A stretch of DNA of 64,000 nt from Streptococcus hyointestinalis. GTDB taxonomy: Bacteria > Bacillota > Bacilli > Lactobacillales > Streptococcaceae. Positions 47,437 through 55,606 of the stretch are shown here, in pieces. The position numbers and the translations under genes are program-made. Under the pieces are notes generated by a model. The model made no database searches, was not told the DNA's origin, and was given only the letters and a program-made list of their open reading frames with translations. Each line of letters opens with the position of its first letter. Positions within the stretch are counted from its first letter, which is position 1. The DNA lies in the NCBI RefSeq assembly GCF_900459405.1, contig NZ_UHFN01000007.1, forward strand, positions 1,612,001 through 1,676,000, written 5' to 3'.

Positions 47437-48411
47437 TTAGTTCACCATATTGATTTGTTGGTCATCAATAACAGTGAATAGAGAAAGGCTATCACCATCT
47501 AAGTCTGTGTGGTGCATGTTGACACCTGTGATTTGATTGTTGTTGTAAGTGGTGTAGTAGTAGATTCCTTTATCCACATTACAGCAAGATGAGTAGATGG
47601 TGTACTCAAACTCATCATTTCCAACATTACACAAGCCCTTTTGTTGCTCTACAGAGTGCAAAATGTGGAAAAATTGGCTGACGCTGTCTGCTTCACCTTG
47701 ACCTGGGATAACGTTAAATTTGGTGAAGGTTGCTTTGACAAAACGTGATGTTGAGGTCAAATCACCTGGCAAACCTAGTGTTCCCATACCACGTGAGTAC
47801 TCATCCAGCTCCAACTTATCTGAAAAACGGTTTGATGTTGCAACTGGAGAGAGCGCACGGTAGTTGTTCAAGCTAAAGAGTTGCATATCAAAGGATGGGT
47901 TGTTGGTCAAGACACCCACTGGATTGTCGTACACTTTCAATCCTTCTTTGACAGACTCTACAACGATAGAATGCTCACGATCAGCAATCAACCAATGAAG
48001 CGGAGACAAAGGCAACTTATCGCTAAAGTTAATCTTAACAAGATTAAGGTCTTTAAGCAAAGCCTTTACTTCATCAATGCTTGCGCATTGCCCCAAAACA
48101 TAAGGGATGAACTCAAATGGAGATACATTGACCTTGTTAGGGTCTTCTGGGAAGTAGTAAGCATTACCCGTAAAGGCTAATCCTGCCATACTAAGTCCTT
48201 TTTCGTTTGACGCATCAAAATAAAGAGGATAATCATCCACAACTGCTGACATACCAATCATAGCATAGTGGCTTGTCATATCATCAATTTTACGAAAAGG
48301 AAAGGTAAAGTTACGTGGTGTTACGACTACTTTTTGTCCATAAGAGAGTTCTAAGTCGAGATTACGCCCAAAATAGTAATCTTGGGTGCTATAGGTAATA
48401 CCAGTACACAT
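47437..48411 (-). CDS. bsh: Bile salt hydrolase / choloylglycine hydrolase
   Basis: The 324-residue Ntn-hydrolase has the catalytic cysteine at position 2 (MCTGITYS), Arg16 and Asp19 in YFGRNLDLE, the conserved asparagines in NPVGVLTNNPSF near 170 and GTLGLPGDLTSTSRFVKA near 212 with the conserved Arg. The loop pattern (AGLAFTGNAYY near 76, PFEFIPYVLGQC near 99) fits conjugated bile salt hydrolases of gut lactic bacteria more than penicillin V acylases. It is cytoplasmic and suits an intestinal host. AGGAGGATTATAT precedes the ATG; it is monocistronic. Confidence 0.93.
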   Translation of the reverse strand: MCTGITYSTQDYYFGRNLDLELSYGQKVVVTPRNFTFPFRKIDDMTSHYAMIGMSAVVDDYPLYFDASNEKGLSMAGLAFTGNAYYFPEDPNKVNVSPFEFIPYVLGQCASIDEVKALLKDLNLVKINFSDKLPLSPLHWLIADREHSIVVESVKEGLKVYDNPVGVLTNNPSFDMQLFSLNNYRALSPVATSNRFSDKLELDEYSRGMGTLGLPGDLTSTSRFVKATFTKFNVIPGQGEADSVSQFFHILHSVEQQKGLCNVGNDEFEYTIYSSCCNVDKGIYYYTTYNNNQITGVNMHHTDLDGDSLSLFTVIDDQQINMVN

Positions 48412-48640
48412 ATATAATCCTCCTATTTTACTGGTCTTACTTTCCTTTCAACATTGCCAAATAGCTTGTTCTTAATCTATTTTGAGACACTCATGTTATT
48501 ATACTAAATTGCTTTTGCTATTATAGCCACACTAAAAGAAGAGTAAGATAGGTCGTAGATTTTTTCTACTCTGCTATTATAACACATCCTTAATAAAATG
48601 GCAAAAAAAATGTTAAAAGGCTCTCGTTTTTTTTTACAAA
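48412..48640. other. bsh upstream region
   Basis: About 230 bases without a gene. On the minus strand there are two TATAAT sequences, near 48500 and 48520, that could serve bsh; neither has a good -35. Nothing else was recognised. Confidence 0.5.
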
Positions 48641-48666
48641 AAAAGCTGGCATTTAGCCAACTTTTT
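48641..48666 (-). terminator. Intrinsic terminator of uvrB
   Basis: AAAAGTTGGC pairs with GCCAGCTTTT across a five-base loop and is followed by T residues on the minus strand; it overlaps the stop codon. Confidence 0.9.
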
Positions 48667-50656
48667 AGTCCATTGCTTTTAGTTCTAAAACCATATCTCG
48701 CAGTTGTGCCGCCAATTCGAAATCCAAGAGTTCTGCCGCTTCTTGCATTTCTTTTTGGAGTTTTTTGATGGTCTCTTGGCGTTCTTTCTTGCTCATGGTT
48801 GACACATCAAGGTCTTTTTCAAGCTCTGTTTCTTCAGTTTTATTGGTGATTGCGATAAGGTCACGGATTTCTTTTTTGATGGTTTGTGGGACAATGCCGT
48901 GCTTGTCATTGTAAGCCATTTGCAGTCTACGACGACGAGCGGTTTCATCCATCGCTTTTTGCATGGACTCGGTTATCTTATCGGCGTACATAATCACATG
49001 CCCATTGCTATTTCTAGCGGCACGTCCAATCGTCTGGATAAGCCCACGTTCATTACGCAAGAACCCTTCCTTATCTGCATCCAGAATGGCAACCAGACTC
49101 ACCTCTGGCACATCAATACCCTCACGCAGCAGGTTAATCCCAATCAAGACGTCAAAAACACCCAGACGCAAATCACGGATAATCTCTGTCCGCTCTAGGG
49201 TCTTGATATCAGAGTGCATATACTTGACCTTGACTCCCATTTCCTTGAGGTAGTCGGTCAAGTCCTCTGCCATTTTCTTGGTCAGCGTCGTGATAAAGGT
49301 GCGCTCACCCTTTTCGACACGACTGTTAATCTCACCCAGCAAGTCATCCATTTGCCCCATGGTTGGGCGCACTTCCACTTCTGGGTCCAAGAGCCCTGTC
49401 GGACGGATAATCTGCTCGACAACGGTATCGGTCTGCTCTAGCTCATAGTCACCCGGAGTCGCTGACACGTAGACAATCTGATGAACGTGGCTCTCAAACT
49501 CCTCACGGCGGAGCGGACGGTTATCAAGCGCACTCGGCAGACGAAAACCATAATTGACCAGCATCTCCTTACGTGCTCGGTCACCATTGTACATGCCCTT
49601 GATTTGCCCCATAGTCATGTGACTCTCGTCAATCATGATAAGAAAATCATCTGGGAAGAAATCAAGAAGTGTAAACGGTGGCTCTCCCTCACTACGACCA
49701 TCCATGTGACGAGAATAGTTCTCAACGCCGTTGGTGTAGCCCATTTCTCGCAGCATTTCAATGTCGTATTCTGTTCTTTGGCGAATACGCTGCGCTTCAA
49801 TAAGCTTACCCTCTTTTTCAAAGAGAGCGACCTGCTCTTCCATTTCCTTTTGAATCTTACTGATGGCGACTTCCATATGCTCGTCATTAGTCATAAAGTG
49901 GGTGGCAGGAAAGACAACCAGATGGTCAACATCCGCAATCACACGTCCTGTCAAGGGCTCAATCTCACGGATACGATCAATCTCATCACCGAAAAACTCT
50001 ATCCTAAAGGCATGCTCGTCACGGCTAGCTGGAAAGAGCTCAACCACATCACCACGCACACGAAAACGCCCACGCTGAAAGTCGATGTCATTGCGCTCAA
50101 ACTGAATGTCCACAAGGTCATTGAGCAGCTTGTCCCGTGAAATTTCCTGCATAGGACGCAGGCTCACAGCACTGTCAGCGTACTCTTTTGGTGAACCCAA
50201 ACCGTAGATACATGAGACCGAAGCTACCACGATGACATCATTACGCTCCAAAAGCGCAGAAGTTGCTGAGTGACGGAGTTTATCAATCTCATCATTGACT
50301 GAACTGTCCTTTTCGATATAAGTATCGCTAGACGGCACATAAGCCTCAGGCTGGTAAAAGTCATAGTAAGACACAAAATACTCTACAGCATTATCTGGGA
50401 AAAACTCCTTAAACTCACCGTAGAGCTGACCTGCTAGGGTCTTATTGTGAGCGATGACAAGGGTAGGTTTATTGACCTTAGCAATCACCTGACTCATGGT
50501 GTAGGTTTTCCCTGTCCCTGTCGCTCCTTTTAAAATCTGGGCTTTTTCGCCACCCTCGATGTTATCAACCAAGGCTTCTATCGCCTCAGGCTGGTCTCCT
50601 GACGGCTCGTACTTAGACACTAATTTAAAGACATTATCTTCTTTTCGATCAATCAT
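48665..50656 (-). CDS. uvrB: Excinuclease ABC subunit B
   Basis: The 663-residue protein has Walker [15 protein letters not shown] near 40, the beta-hairpin region [25 protein letters not shown] near 95, the helicase motif IDESHMTM near 342, QTIGRAARN near 545 and the C-terminal UVR domain near 625-660. It verifies damage and loads UvrC in nucleotide excision repair. It appears monocistronic. Confidence 0.97.
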   Translation of the reverse strand: MIDRKEDNVFKLVSKYEPSGDQPEAIEALVDNIEGGEKAQILKGATGTGKTYTMSQVIAKVNKPTLVIAHNKTLAGQLYGEFKEFFPDNAVEYFVSYYDFYQPEAYVPSSDTYIEKDSSVNDEIDKLRHSATSALLERNDVIVVASVSCIYGLGSPKEYADSAVSLRPMQEISRDKLLNDLVDIQFERNDIDFQRGRFRVRGDVVELFPASRDEHAFRIEFFGDEIDRIREIEPLTGRVIADVDHLVVFPATHFMTNDEHMEVAISKIQKEMEEQVALFEKEGKLIEAQRIRQRTEYDIEMLREMGYTNGVENYSRHMDGRSEGEPPFTLLDFFPDDFLIMIDESHMTMGQIKGMYNGDRARKEMLVNYGFRLPSALDNRPLRREEFESHVHQIVYVSATPGDYELEQTDTVVEQIIRPTGLLDPEVEVRPTMGQMDDLLGEINSRVEKGERTFITTLTKKMAEDLTDYLKEMGVKVKYMHSDIKTLERTEIIRDLRLGVFDVLIGINLLREGIDVPEVSLVAILDADKEGFLRNERGLIQTIGRAARNSNGHVIMYADKITESMQKAMDETARRRRLQMAYNDKHGIVPQTIKKEIRDLIAITNKTEETELEKDLDVSTMSKKERQETIKKLQKEMQEAAELLDFELAAQLRDMVLELKAMD

Positions 50657-50770
50657 ACATTTCTCACTTTCCTTACCTATTGTAACACATTCTAGAAAAG
50701 TTAGCAGAAACGAGATATTGCTAAATTTTTAGTTTATGTAAGAAAACCTAACATCAAAAATTGTAAAAAA

Positions 50771-50799
50771 TTGACTTCTTCCTTATAATTTGCTAAAAT
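50771..50799 (+). promoter_or_regulatory. Sigma-A promoter of glnPQ
   Basis: TTGACT and TAAAAT are separated by 17 bases, giving a leader of about 50 bases that contains a small hairpin (CTAGAA/TTCTAG) before the AAGGAG site. Confidence 0.88.
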
Positions 50800-50858
50800 A
50801 GAGCCTGTACTGCTAGAACACACTCATTCTAGTGATTTTTTTAATGAAGGAGACACTC

Positions 50859-53045
50859 ATGAAGAAAACGATTAAGGCAACTTTATTTGCCCTGATGTCT
50901 GTATTCATGGTTTTTGGCGCAAAAGTCAGCGCTGATACGATTTCTATCGTGTCTGACACCGCCTATGCACCATTTGAATTTAAGGACAGCGATCAAGTTT
51001 ATAAGGGAATTGATGTCGATATTATCCAAGAAGTCGCAAAGCGTGCTGGTTGGGATTATAAAATGACGTTTCCAGGCTTTGACGCCGCTGTCAATGCTGT
51101 CCAGTCTGGACAAGCCGATGCCCTTATGGCAGGGACAACTGTCACAGAAGCTCGTAAGAAGGTCTTTACTTTCTCTGACACTTACTACGACACTTCTATT
51201 GTTATCTACACCAAAAAAGGGACTAAGATTAGCAAGTATAGCCAGCTCAAAGGAAAAACCGTCGGGGTAAAAAACGGGACCGCTGCACAGTCTTTCCTTG
51301 AAGACAACAAGAAAAAATATGGCTATACCATCAAGACCTTTGATACTAGCGATTTGATGAATAACAGCCTTGACTCTGGCTCTATTGACGCCGCTATGGA
51401 CGATGAACCTGTCGTCAAATACGCTATCAGCCAAGGTAAAGACTACGCTATCAATATGGACGGCGAATCTGTTGGAAGCTTTGCCTTTGGGGTTAAAAAG
51501 GGAAGCAAATACGAGTACCTCATCGAAGAATTTAACACAGCACTTGCTGCTATGAAATCTGACGGTACTTATGACCAAATCATGAACAAGTGGTTAGGCT
51601 CTGATGCTACTGAGACAAGTGCTAGCGCAACTGGGGACGCTAGTGCGAAAGCAACACCTAAAAAGACCACTTACAAGATTGTTTCAGACTCTTCGTTTGC
51701 TCCATTTGAATATCAAAACAGCTCAAACAAATACACTGGTTTTGATATGGAGCTTATCAAAGCTATCGCTAAACAGCAAGGCTTTAACATTACCATCAGC
51801 AACCCAGGTTTTGACGCTGCGCTTAATGCCGTTCAATCTGGACAAGCAGACGGTGTTATCGCTGGGATGACCATCACAGATGCCAGAAAAGACATCTTCA
51901 CTTTCTCAGACCCTTACTATACATCTAACATCATCTTAGCAGTTAAAAAAGGCTCTTCTATCAAATCTTACGAGAACTTAAAAGGCAAAACTGTCGGTGC
52001 TAAGAACGGTACAGCTTCTTACACTTGGTTAGAGGAAAATGCCAATAAATACGGCTTTGAAGTACGTGCTTTTGACGAAGCGTCATCTATGTACGACAGT
52101 CTCAACTCTGGCTCTATCGATGCCCTTATGGATGACGAAGCTGTGCTTGCTTATGCTATCAAGCAAGGGCGCAACTTTGAGACACCTATCAAGGGTGAGG
52201 CTTCTGGTGACGTCGGCTTTGCAGTCAAAAAAGGCACTAACGCTGAACTTATCGAGATGTTCAATAACGGACTAGCTGCTCTCAAGAAAAACGGTCAGTA
52301 TGATAAGCTCGTCAAGAAATACCTCACAACAACAGACTCATCATCTAGCAGCTCATCAACAAGCTCTACTGTTGACGAGACGAGCGTTTGGGGATTATTG
52401 AAAAATAACTACAAACAACTGCTCCAAGGACTGTGGACAACGATTAGCCTGACTCTGATTTCCTTTGCCATTGCTATGGTTATCGGTATCTTCTTTGGTA
52501 TGCTAAGTGTGGCTCCAAATAGTATCTTGCGTGCTATTGCTGCTATCTTTGTCGATGTGGTGCGTGGTATTCCATTGATGATTGTGGCTGCCTTTATCTT
52601 CTGGGGAATTCCAAACCTTATCGAGCAGCTAACAGGTCACCAAAGCCCTATAAACGACTTTGTTGCAGCGACTATCGCCCTCTCACTAAATGCTGGTGCT
52701 TATATCGCTGAGATTGTCCGTGGGGGGATTGAGGCTGTGCCAAAAGGGCAAATGGAAGCCAGCCGTAGTTTAGGTATCTCTTATGGTAAGACCATGCGCA
52801 AGGTTATCTTACCACAAGCGGTTCGCCTCATGCTTCCTAACTTTATCAACCAGTTTGTCATCTCCCTAAAAGATACAACCATCGTTTCAGCTATCGGTCT
52901 GGTTGAACTCTTCCAAACAGGGAAAATCATCATCGCACGTAACTACCAATCCTTCCGTATGTACGCTATTTTAGCAGTGATTTACCTCGTGATGATTACC
53001 TTGTTGACTCGCTTGGCAAAACGCTTAGAAAAGAGGCTTAACTAA
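50859..53045 (+). CDS. glnP: Glutamine-type ABC transporter, two binding domains fused to permease
   Basis: The protein has 728 residues from ATG 50859, which has AAGGAG at good spacing. A signal segment (1-26) is followed by two tandem SBP family 3 domains (about 30-255 and 275-505, each with [17 protein letters not shown] or [17 protein letters not shown]). A serine-rich linker follows, then a five-helix permease domain (about 530-728) with [21 protein letters not shown]. The build equals lactococcal GlnP, which imports glutamine, glutamate and asparagine. The two receptor domains are about half identical and may differ in ligand. Confidence 0.93.
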   Translation: MKKTIKATLFALMSVFMVFGAKVSADTISIVSDTAYAPFEFKDSDQVYKGIDVDIIQEVAKRAGWDYKMTFPGFDAAVNAVQSGQADALMAGTTVTEARKKVFTFSDTYYDTSIVIYTKKGTKISKYSQLKGKTVGVKNGTAAQSFLEDNKKKYGYTIKTFDTSDLMNNSLDSGSIDAAMDDEPVVKYAISQGKDYAINMDGESVGSFAFGVKKGSKYEYLIEEFNTALAAMKSDGTYDQIMNKWLGSDATETSASATGDASAKATPKKTTYKIVSDSSFAPFEYQNSSNKYTGFDMELIKAIAKQQGFNITISNPGFDAALNAVQSGQADGVIAGMTITDARKDIFTFSDPYYTSNIILAVKKGSSIKSYENLKGKTVGAKNGTASYTWLEENANKYGFEVRAFDEASSMYDSLNSGSIDALMDDEAVLAYAIKQGRNFETPIKGEASGDVGFAVKKGTNAELIEMFNNGLAALKKNGQYDKLVKKYLTTTDSSSSSSSTSSTVDETSVWGLLKNNYKQLLQGLWTTISLTLISFAIAMVIGIFFGMLSVAPNSILRAIAAIFVDVVRGIPLMIVAAFIFWGIPNLIEQLTGHQSPINDFVAATIALSLNAGAYIAEIVRGGIEAVPKGQMEASRSLGISYGKTMRKVILPQAVRLMLPNFINQFVISLKDTTIVSAIGLVELFQTGKIIIARNYQSFRMYAILAVIYLVMITLLTRLAKRLEKRLN

Positions 53046-53785
53046 TGGCAGAATTAAAAATTGATGTGCAAGATTTACATAAATCTTACGGACAAAACGA
53101 AGTTTTAAAAGGCATTAACGCTAAATTCTACGAAGGCGATGTGGTTTGTATCATCGGACCATCTGGTTCTGGAAAGTCAACCTTCCTTAGAACACTGAAC
53201 CTTCTTGAGACCATCACTAGCGGAAAAGTCACTGTAGACGGCTATGAGCTGTCTGACCCTAAGACAAATCTCGATAAGGCACGTGAAAATATCGGTATGG
53301 TGTTCCAGCACTTCAACCTCTTTCCACACATGTCTGTTCTTGAAAACATCACCTTTGCTCCTGTTGAGCTTGGTAAATACAGCCAAGAAGAAGCCGAAAA
53401 AATCGGTATGGATCTGCTTGAGAAGGTCGGTTTGGCAGACAAGCGTGACGCTAAGCCAGACAGCCTCTCTGGTGGTCAAAAGCAACGTGTGGCTATCGCA
53501 CGTAGTTTAGCTATGAACCCTGATATCATGCTCTTTGACGAGCCAACATCAGCGCTTGACCCAGAAATGGTTGGGGATGTTTTGGAAGTTATGCGTGACC
53601 TTGCTGAGCAAGGCATGACCATGCTGATTGTCACCCACGAGATGGGATTTGCTAGAAAAGTGGCCAACCGTGTTATCTTTACAGACGGTGGACAATTCAT
53701 CGAAGACGGCACCCCTGAGCAAATCTTTGACCATCCAAAACACCCACGTCTACAAGACTTCCTAGACAAGGTCCTAAATGCTTAG
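53045..53785 (+). CDS. glnQ: Glutamine-type ABC transporter ATPase
   Basis: The 246-residue ATPase has Walker [16 protein letters not shown] near 36, signature [17 protein letters not shown] near 139 and Walker [17 protein letters not shown] near 160. Its start overlaps the glnP stop by one base. With the homodimeric GlnP it forms the complete importer. Confidence 0.95.
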   Translation: MAELKIDVQDLHKSYGQNEVLKGINAKFYEGDVVCIIGPSGSGKSTFLRTLNLLETITSGKVTVDGYELSDPKTNLDKARENIGMVFQHFNLFPHMSVLENITFAPVELGKYSQEEAEKIGMDLLEKVGLADKRDAKPDSLSGGQKQRVAIARSLAMNPDIMLFDEPTSALDPEMVGDVLEVMRDLAEQGMTMLIVTHEMGFARKVANRVIFTDGGQFIEDGTPEQIFDHPKHPRLQDFLDKVLNA

Positions 53786-53789
53786 TGAT

Positions 53790-53814
53790 AACCCTCTATG
53801 AGGGTTATTTTTTT
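53790..53814 (+). terminator. Intrinsic terminator of glnPQ
   Basis: AACCCTC and GAGGGTT with a three-base loop are followed by ATTTTTTT. Confidence 0.9.
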
Positions 53815-53820
53815 ACTAGC

Positions 53821-53849
53821 TTGACAAGGGTCACAAAACATGCTAGACT
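53821..53849 (+). promoter_or_regulatory. Strong sigma-A promoter of the ABC-F leader
   Basis: TTGACA and TAGACT are separated by exactly 17 bases, just after the glnPQ terminator. The transcript would start near 53856. Confidence 0.85.
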
Positions 53850-53881
53850 AAAAGCAATAAAACTCAGGAGGACACGCCATC

Positions 53882-53893
53882 GTGGTAAACTAA
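53882..53893 (+). CDS. Three-codon upstream reading frame (MVN) in the ABC-F leader
   Basis: GTG GTA AAC TAA starts ten bases after a perfect AGGAGG. Such a strong ribosome site for a three-codon frame makes sense only as a sensor of ribosome stalling. The stop overlaps a small hairpin, CTAAAA/TTTTAG. Confidence 0.6.
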   Translation: MVN

Positions 53894-54021
53894 AAACCAA
53901 CTTTTAGAGATTAGTTCTATTGACTTATCATTCAAACTAGTCTTTACCGAGTAGGTTTTTAGTGGTGTCCATAAGTGATGAACAGTGGGTTAACTGTGCT
54001 TTTTGGGGTACCTGTACTATC

Positions 54022-54050
54022 ATCTCTACTTGGTAAAGTCGAGATTTTTT
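54022..54050 (+). terminator. Attenuator terminator of the ABC-F leader
   Basis: A nine-base-pair stem with one mismatch (ATCTC, ACTT/AAGT, GAGAT) ends in six T residues. Its left arm is shared with the antiterminator helix. Confidence 0.75.
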
Positions 54051-54206
54051 GCTTTTTCTAGCTATGCTAGGGAAAGACAAACTATAAGAAAAGTCAATAG
54101 TTTACTTTAAATTTATTTTTGTTTCGATTTTCTTATTTGAGAGTACGACGAAAACACCTTGAAATAACTGAAATTTTTTCAAGGATAAGTATTGTGTTTT
54201 AAGTAT

Positions 54207-55352
54207 TTATCTCACCTTGCTTTCATCAAAGGGAGTATTGTTCTTGAGAAGATGGAACAATACTCGTACCAGCTTTTTAGCGACATGGGCAACAGCGACG
54301 TTATAATGTTTTCCTTGGTCTAACTTGATTCTTAGGTAAGCTTTAAAAGCAGGGGAAAAGCGAGCCACTGATTTTAAAGCTTGTATTAAAGCCCATCGAA
54401 GATGTGGAGACCCACGCTTGACCATTTTACCTTGAGTATCTAGTTGTCCAGATTGGTAGATAGATGGTTCTAACCCTGCAAAAGCTTGAAGTTGGGCTGG
54501 TTTGTCAAAGGTATGGATATTCCTAATTTCCGCTAAAATGATAGATCCAAGACGATTTCCAATTCCAGCCACAGTTGTGATGACCGAGGTGAACTCAGCC
54601 ATCAGCTCATCGACTTTGTTTTCAGCTTTAGAGATGAGTCTTTTGTAATGCTTGATATTTTCAATGATTTCGATGAGTTCGAACTCCCGAGCTTCTGAAG
54701 TTGTTCCGATAGAGTTTGGAGCGACCTTGAGAATATCTTGTATTTTTGGCATTGTTAATCGTTTGATTTCTAGAAGCTTCTCAAATCCAGCCTCACTCAT
54801 TTTCTGAGGGCTGGGATAGTGTGATAGGAGTTCATAGGCGTAGTCAGAATGCTTTCCAATGATTTTATCTATCTCAGGGAAGATGATGTCCAAACACCGA
54901 GTGTATTGTACTTTCCAATCAGACTGCTTCTTCTTGAGACGGTGAATGTGTCTCGTTAGAATTTTCAGTTCTTCTTTTCTATTATCATGACGAAACTGTT
55001 CCCGATTAGGGTCGGATAGTAGCTTAAGGGCAATGGTACGGGCGTCCTTCTTGTCTGTCTTGGTTTTACGAAGTGATAATGACTTGGCGAATTCCTTGAT
55101 GAGTAGAGGGTTGTAGGTATAGACAGTTGCTCCATGTTCATGAAGAAAATCTAAAAGATTAAAGGCATAATGTCCTGTATCTTCAAGTGCGATGAGATAG
55201 TCTTGTTTTAACTGACTGAGGGTATTTATGAACAAGTTAAAACCAGCTCTAGTATTTGAGAAAGTGAGTGGTTTAAGAATAAGTTTTCCTTTGTCGTTTA
55301 AGACAGCTACATCGTGTTTGTTTTTAGCGACATCAATGCCAACGAAAATCAT
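54207..55352 (-). CDS. IS110-family DEDD recombinase, element C
   Basis: The protein has 381 residues from ATG 55352, which has GGAGG seven bases before it. Motifs are MIFVGIDVAKNKHDVAV at the start, ALEDTGHYAFNLL near 55, LRKTKTDKKDARTIALKL near 92, ITTVAGIGNRLGSIILAEIR near 258 and MVKRGSPHLRWALIQALK near 313. It is related to element B through its whole length and more distantly to element A. Confidence 0.92.
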   Translation of the reverse strand: MIFVGIDVAKNKHDVAVLNDKGKLILKPLTFSNTRAGFNLFINTLSQLKQDYLIALEDTGHYAFNLLDFLHEHGATVYTYNPLLIKEFAKSLSLRKTKTDKKDARTIALKLLSDPNREQFRHDNRKEELKILTRHIHRLKKKQSDWKVQYTRCLDIIFPEIDKIIGKHSDYAYELLSHYPSPQKMSEAGFEKLLEIKRLTMPKIQDILKVAPNSIGTTSEAREFELIEIIENIKHYKRLISKAENKVDELMAEFTSVITTVAGIGNRLGSIILAEIRNIHTFDKPAQLQAFAGLEPSIYQSGQLDTQGKMVKRGSPHLRWALIQALKSVARFSPAFKAYLRIKLDQGKHYNVAVAHVAKKLVRVLFHLLKNNTPFDESKVR

Positions 55353-55400
55353 ATGTGTACCTCCATATAGGTTATTCAAGCGCACTTGGTTATCCACGAA

Positions 55401-55540
55401 CTTTTTGTCTTGTTACCTTACACGAGATAAAACGTCGCTGCGTTATCAAACTCATTACCAATTGAAACAAAAAGCTATGGTTAGAGCCTTTCCGAAATCG
55501 TCAAAGCGATTGGAGGGTAGAAACTAATCCACAGTGGCTT
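55401..55540 (-). ncRNA. Candidate IS110 bridge RNA, element C
   Basis: On the minus strand CTGTGG/CCATAG (55529-55534 with 55475-55480) encloses the target loop. CTTTTTGT/ACAAAAAG (55467-55474 with 55401-55408) encloses the donor loop. Against element B the third pair of the donor stem changes from C-G to T-A, so pairing is kept. Target-loop strand TACCCTCC (plus 55512-55519) is identical to the left flank at 55598-55605. GGAAAGGC (plus 55486-55493) pairs with the right flank GTCTTTCC (plus 54071-54078) with one G-T wobble. Confidence 0.85.
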
Positions 55541-55563
55541 TTTCAAAGTATAACACTTGGGCT

Positions 55564-55593
55564 TTGGCAGTAGCTAACTGCACTAAATATAAT
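55564..55593 (+). promoter_or_regulatory. Outward promoter at the IS110 C left end, reading into ABC-F
   Basis: TTGGCA (55564-55569) and TATAAT (55588-55593) are 18 bases apart and point toward the ABC-F gene 14 bases away. Transcription would start near 55600, inside the remaining GGAGGG. Confidence 0.6.
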
Positions 55594-55606
55594 ATAAGGA
55601 GGGTAT

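Larger units (their letters stand above)
53855..54050 (+). ncRNA. Attenuator leader RNA, originally of the ABC-F gene
   Basis: The leader holds AGGAGG (53866-53871), a three-codon reading frame (53882-53893) and then competing helices. AGATTAGTT (53908-53916) can pair with AACTAGTCT (53935-53943), and CTTTACCGAGTAG (53942-53954) with CTACTTGGTAAAG (54026-54038). The second pairing takes up half of the terminator ATCTC-ACTT/AAGT-GAGAT plus T run (54022-54050). The helices are mutually exclusive, as in leaders of antibiotic-resistance ABC-F genes where a ribosome stalled on a short frame prevents termination. The IS110 element C begins 30 bases beyond. Confidence 0.75.
54081..55595 (-). mobile_element. 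IS110-family element C (1515 bases)
   Basis: Borders were set by matching the element's bridge RNA to the flanks. Both ends are flanked by AA (TT on the element strand), and removing the element restores GGAAAGACAAGGAGGGTAT next to the ABC-F ATG, a perfect Shine-Dalgarno sequence. On the element strand the right end carries TTGACTTTTCTTATAGT and the left end ATATTATATTTAG. The recombinase gene and its 5' RNA region are complete. Confidence 0.85.

Noticed and set aside
50883-51578. 231-residue minus-strand frame opposite glnP
   Set aside because: It is antisense to the first binding domain of GlnP and has no own signals.
53855-54057. Free-standing 6S RNA, tmRNA or RNase P RNA
   Set aside because: Its 5' and 3' ends can pair, but the fold is branched, conserved motifs of those RNAs are missing, and the terminator/antiterminator pair with a short reading frame fits an attenuator better.
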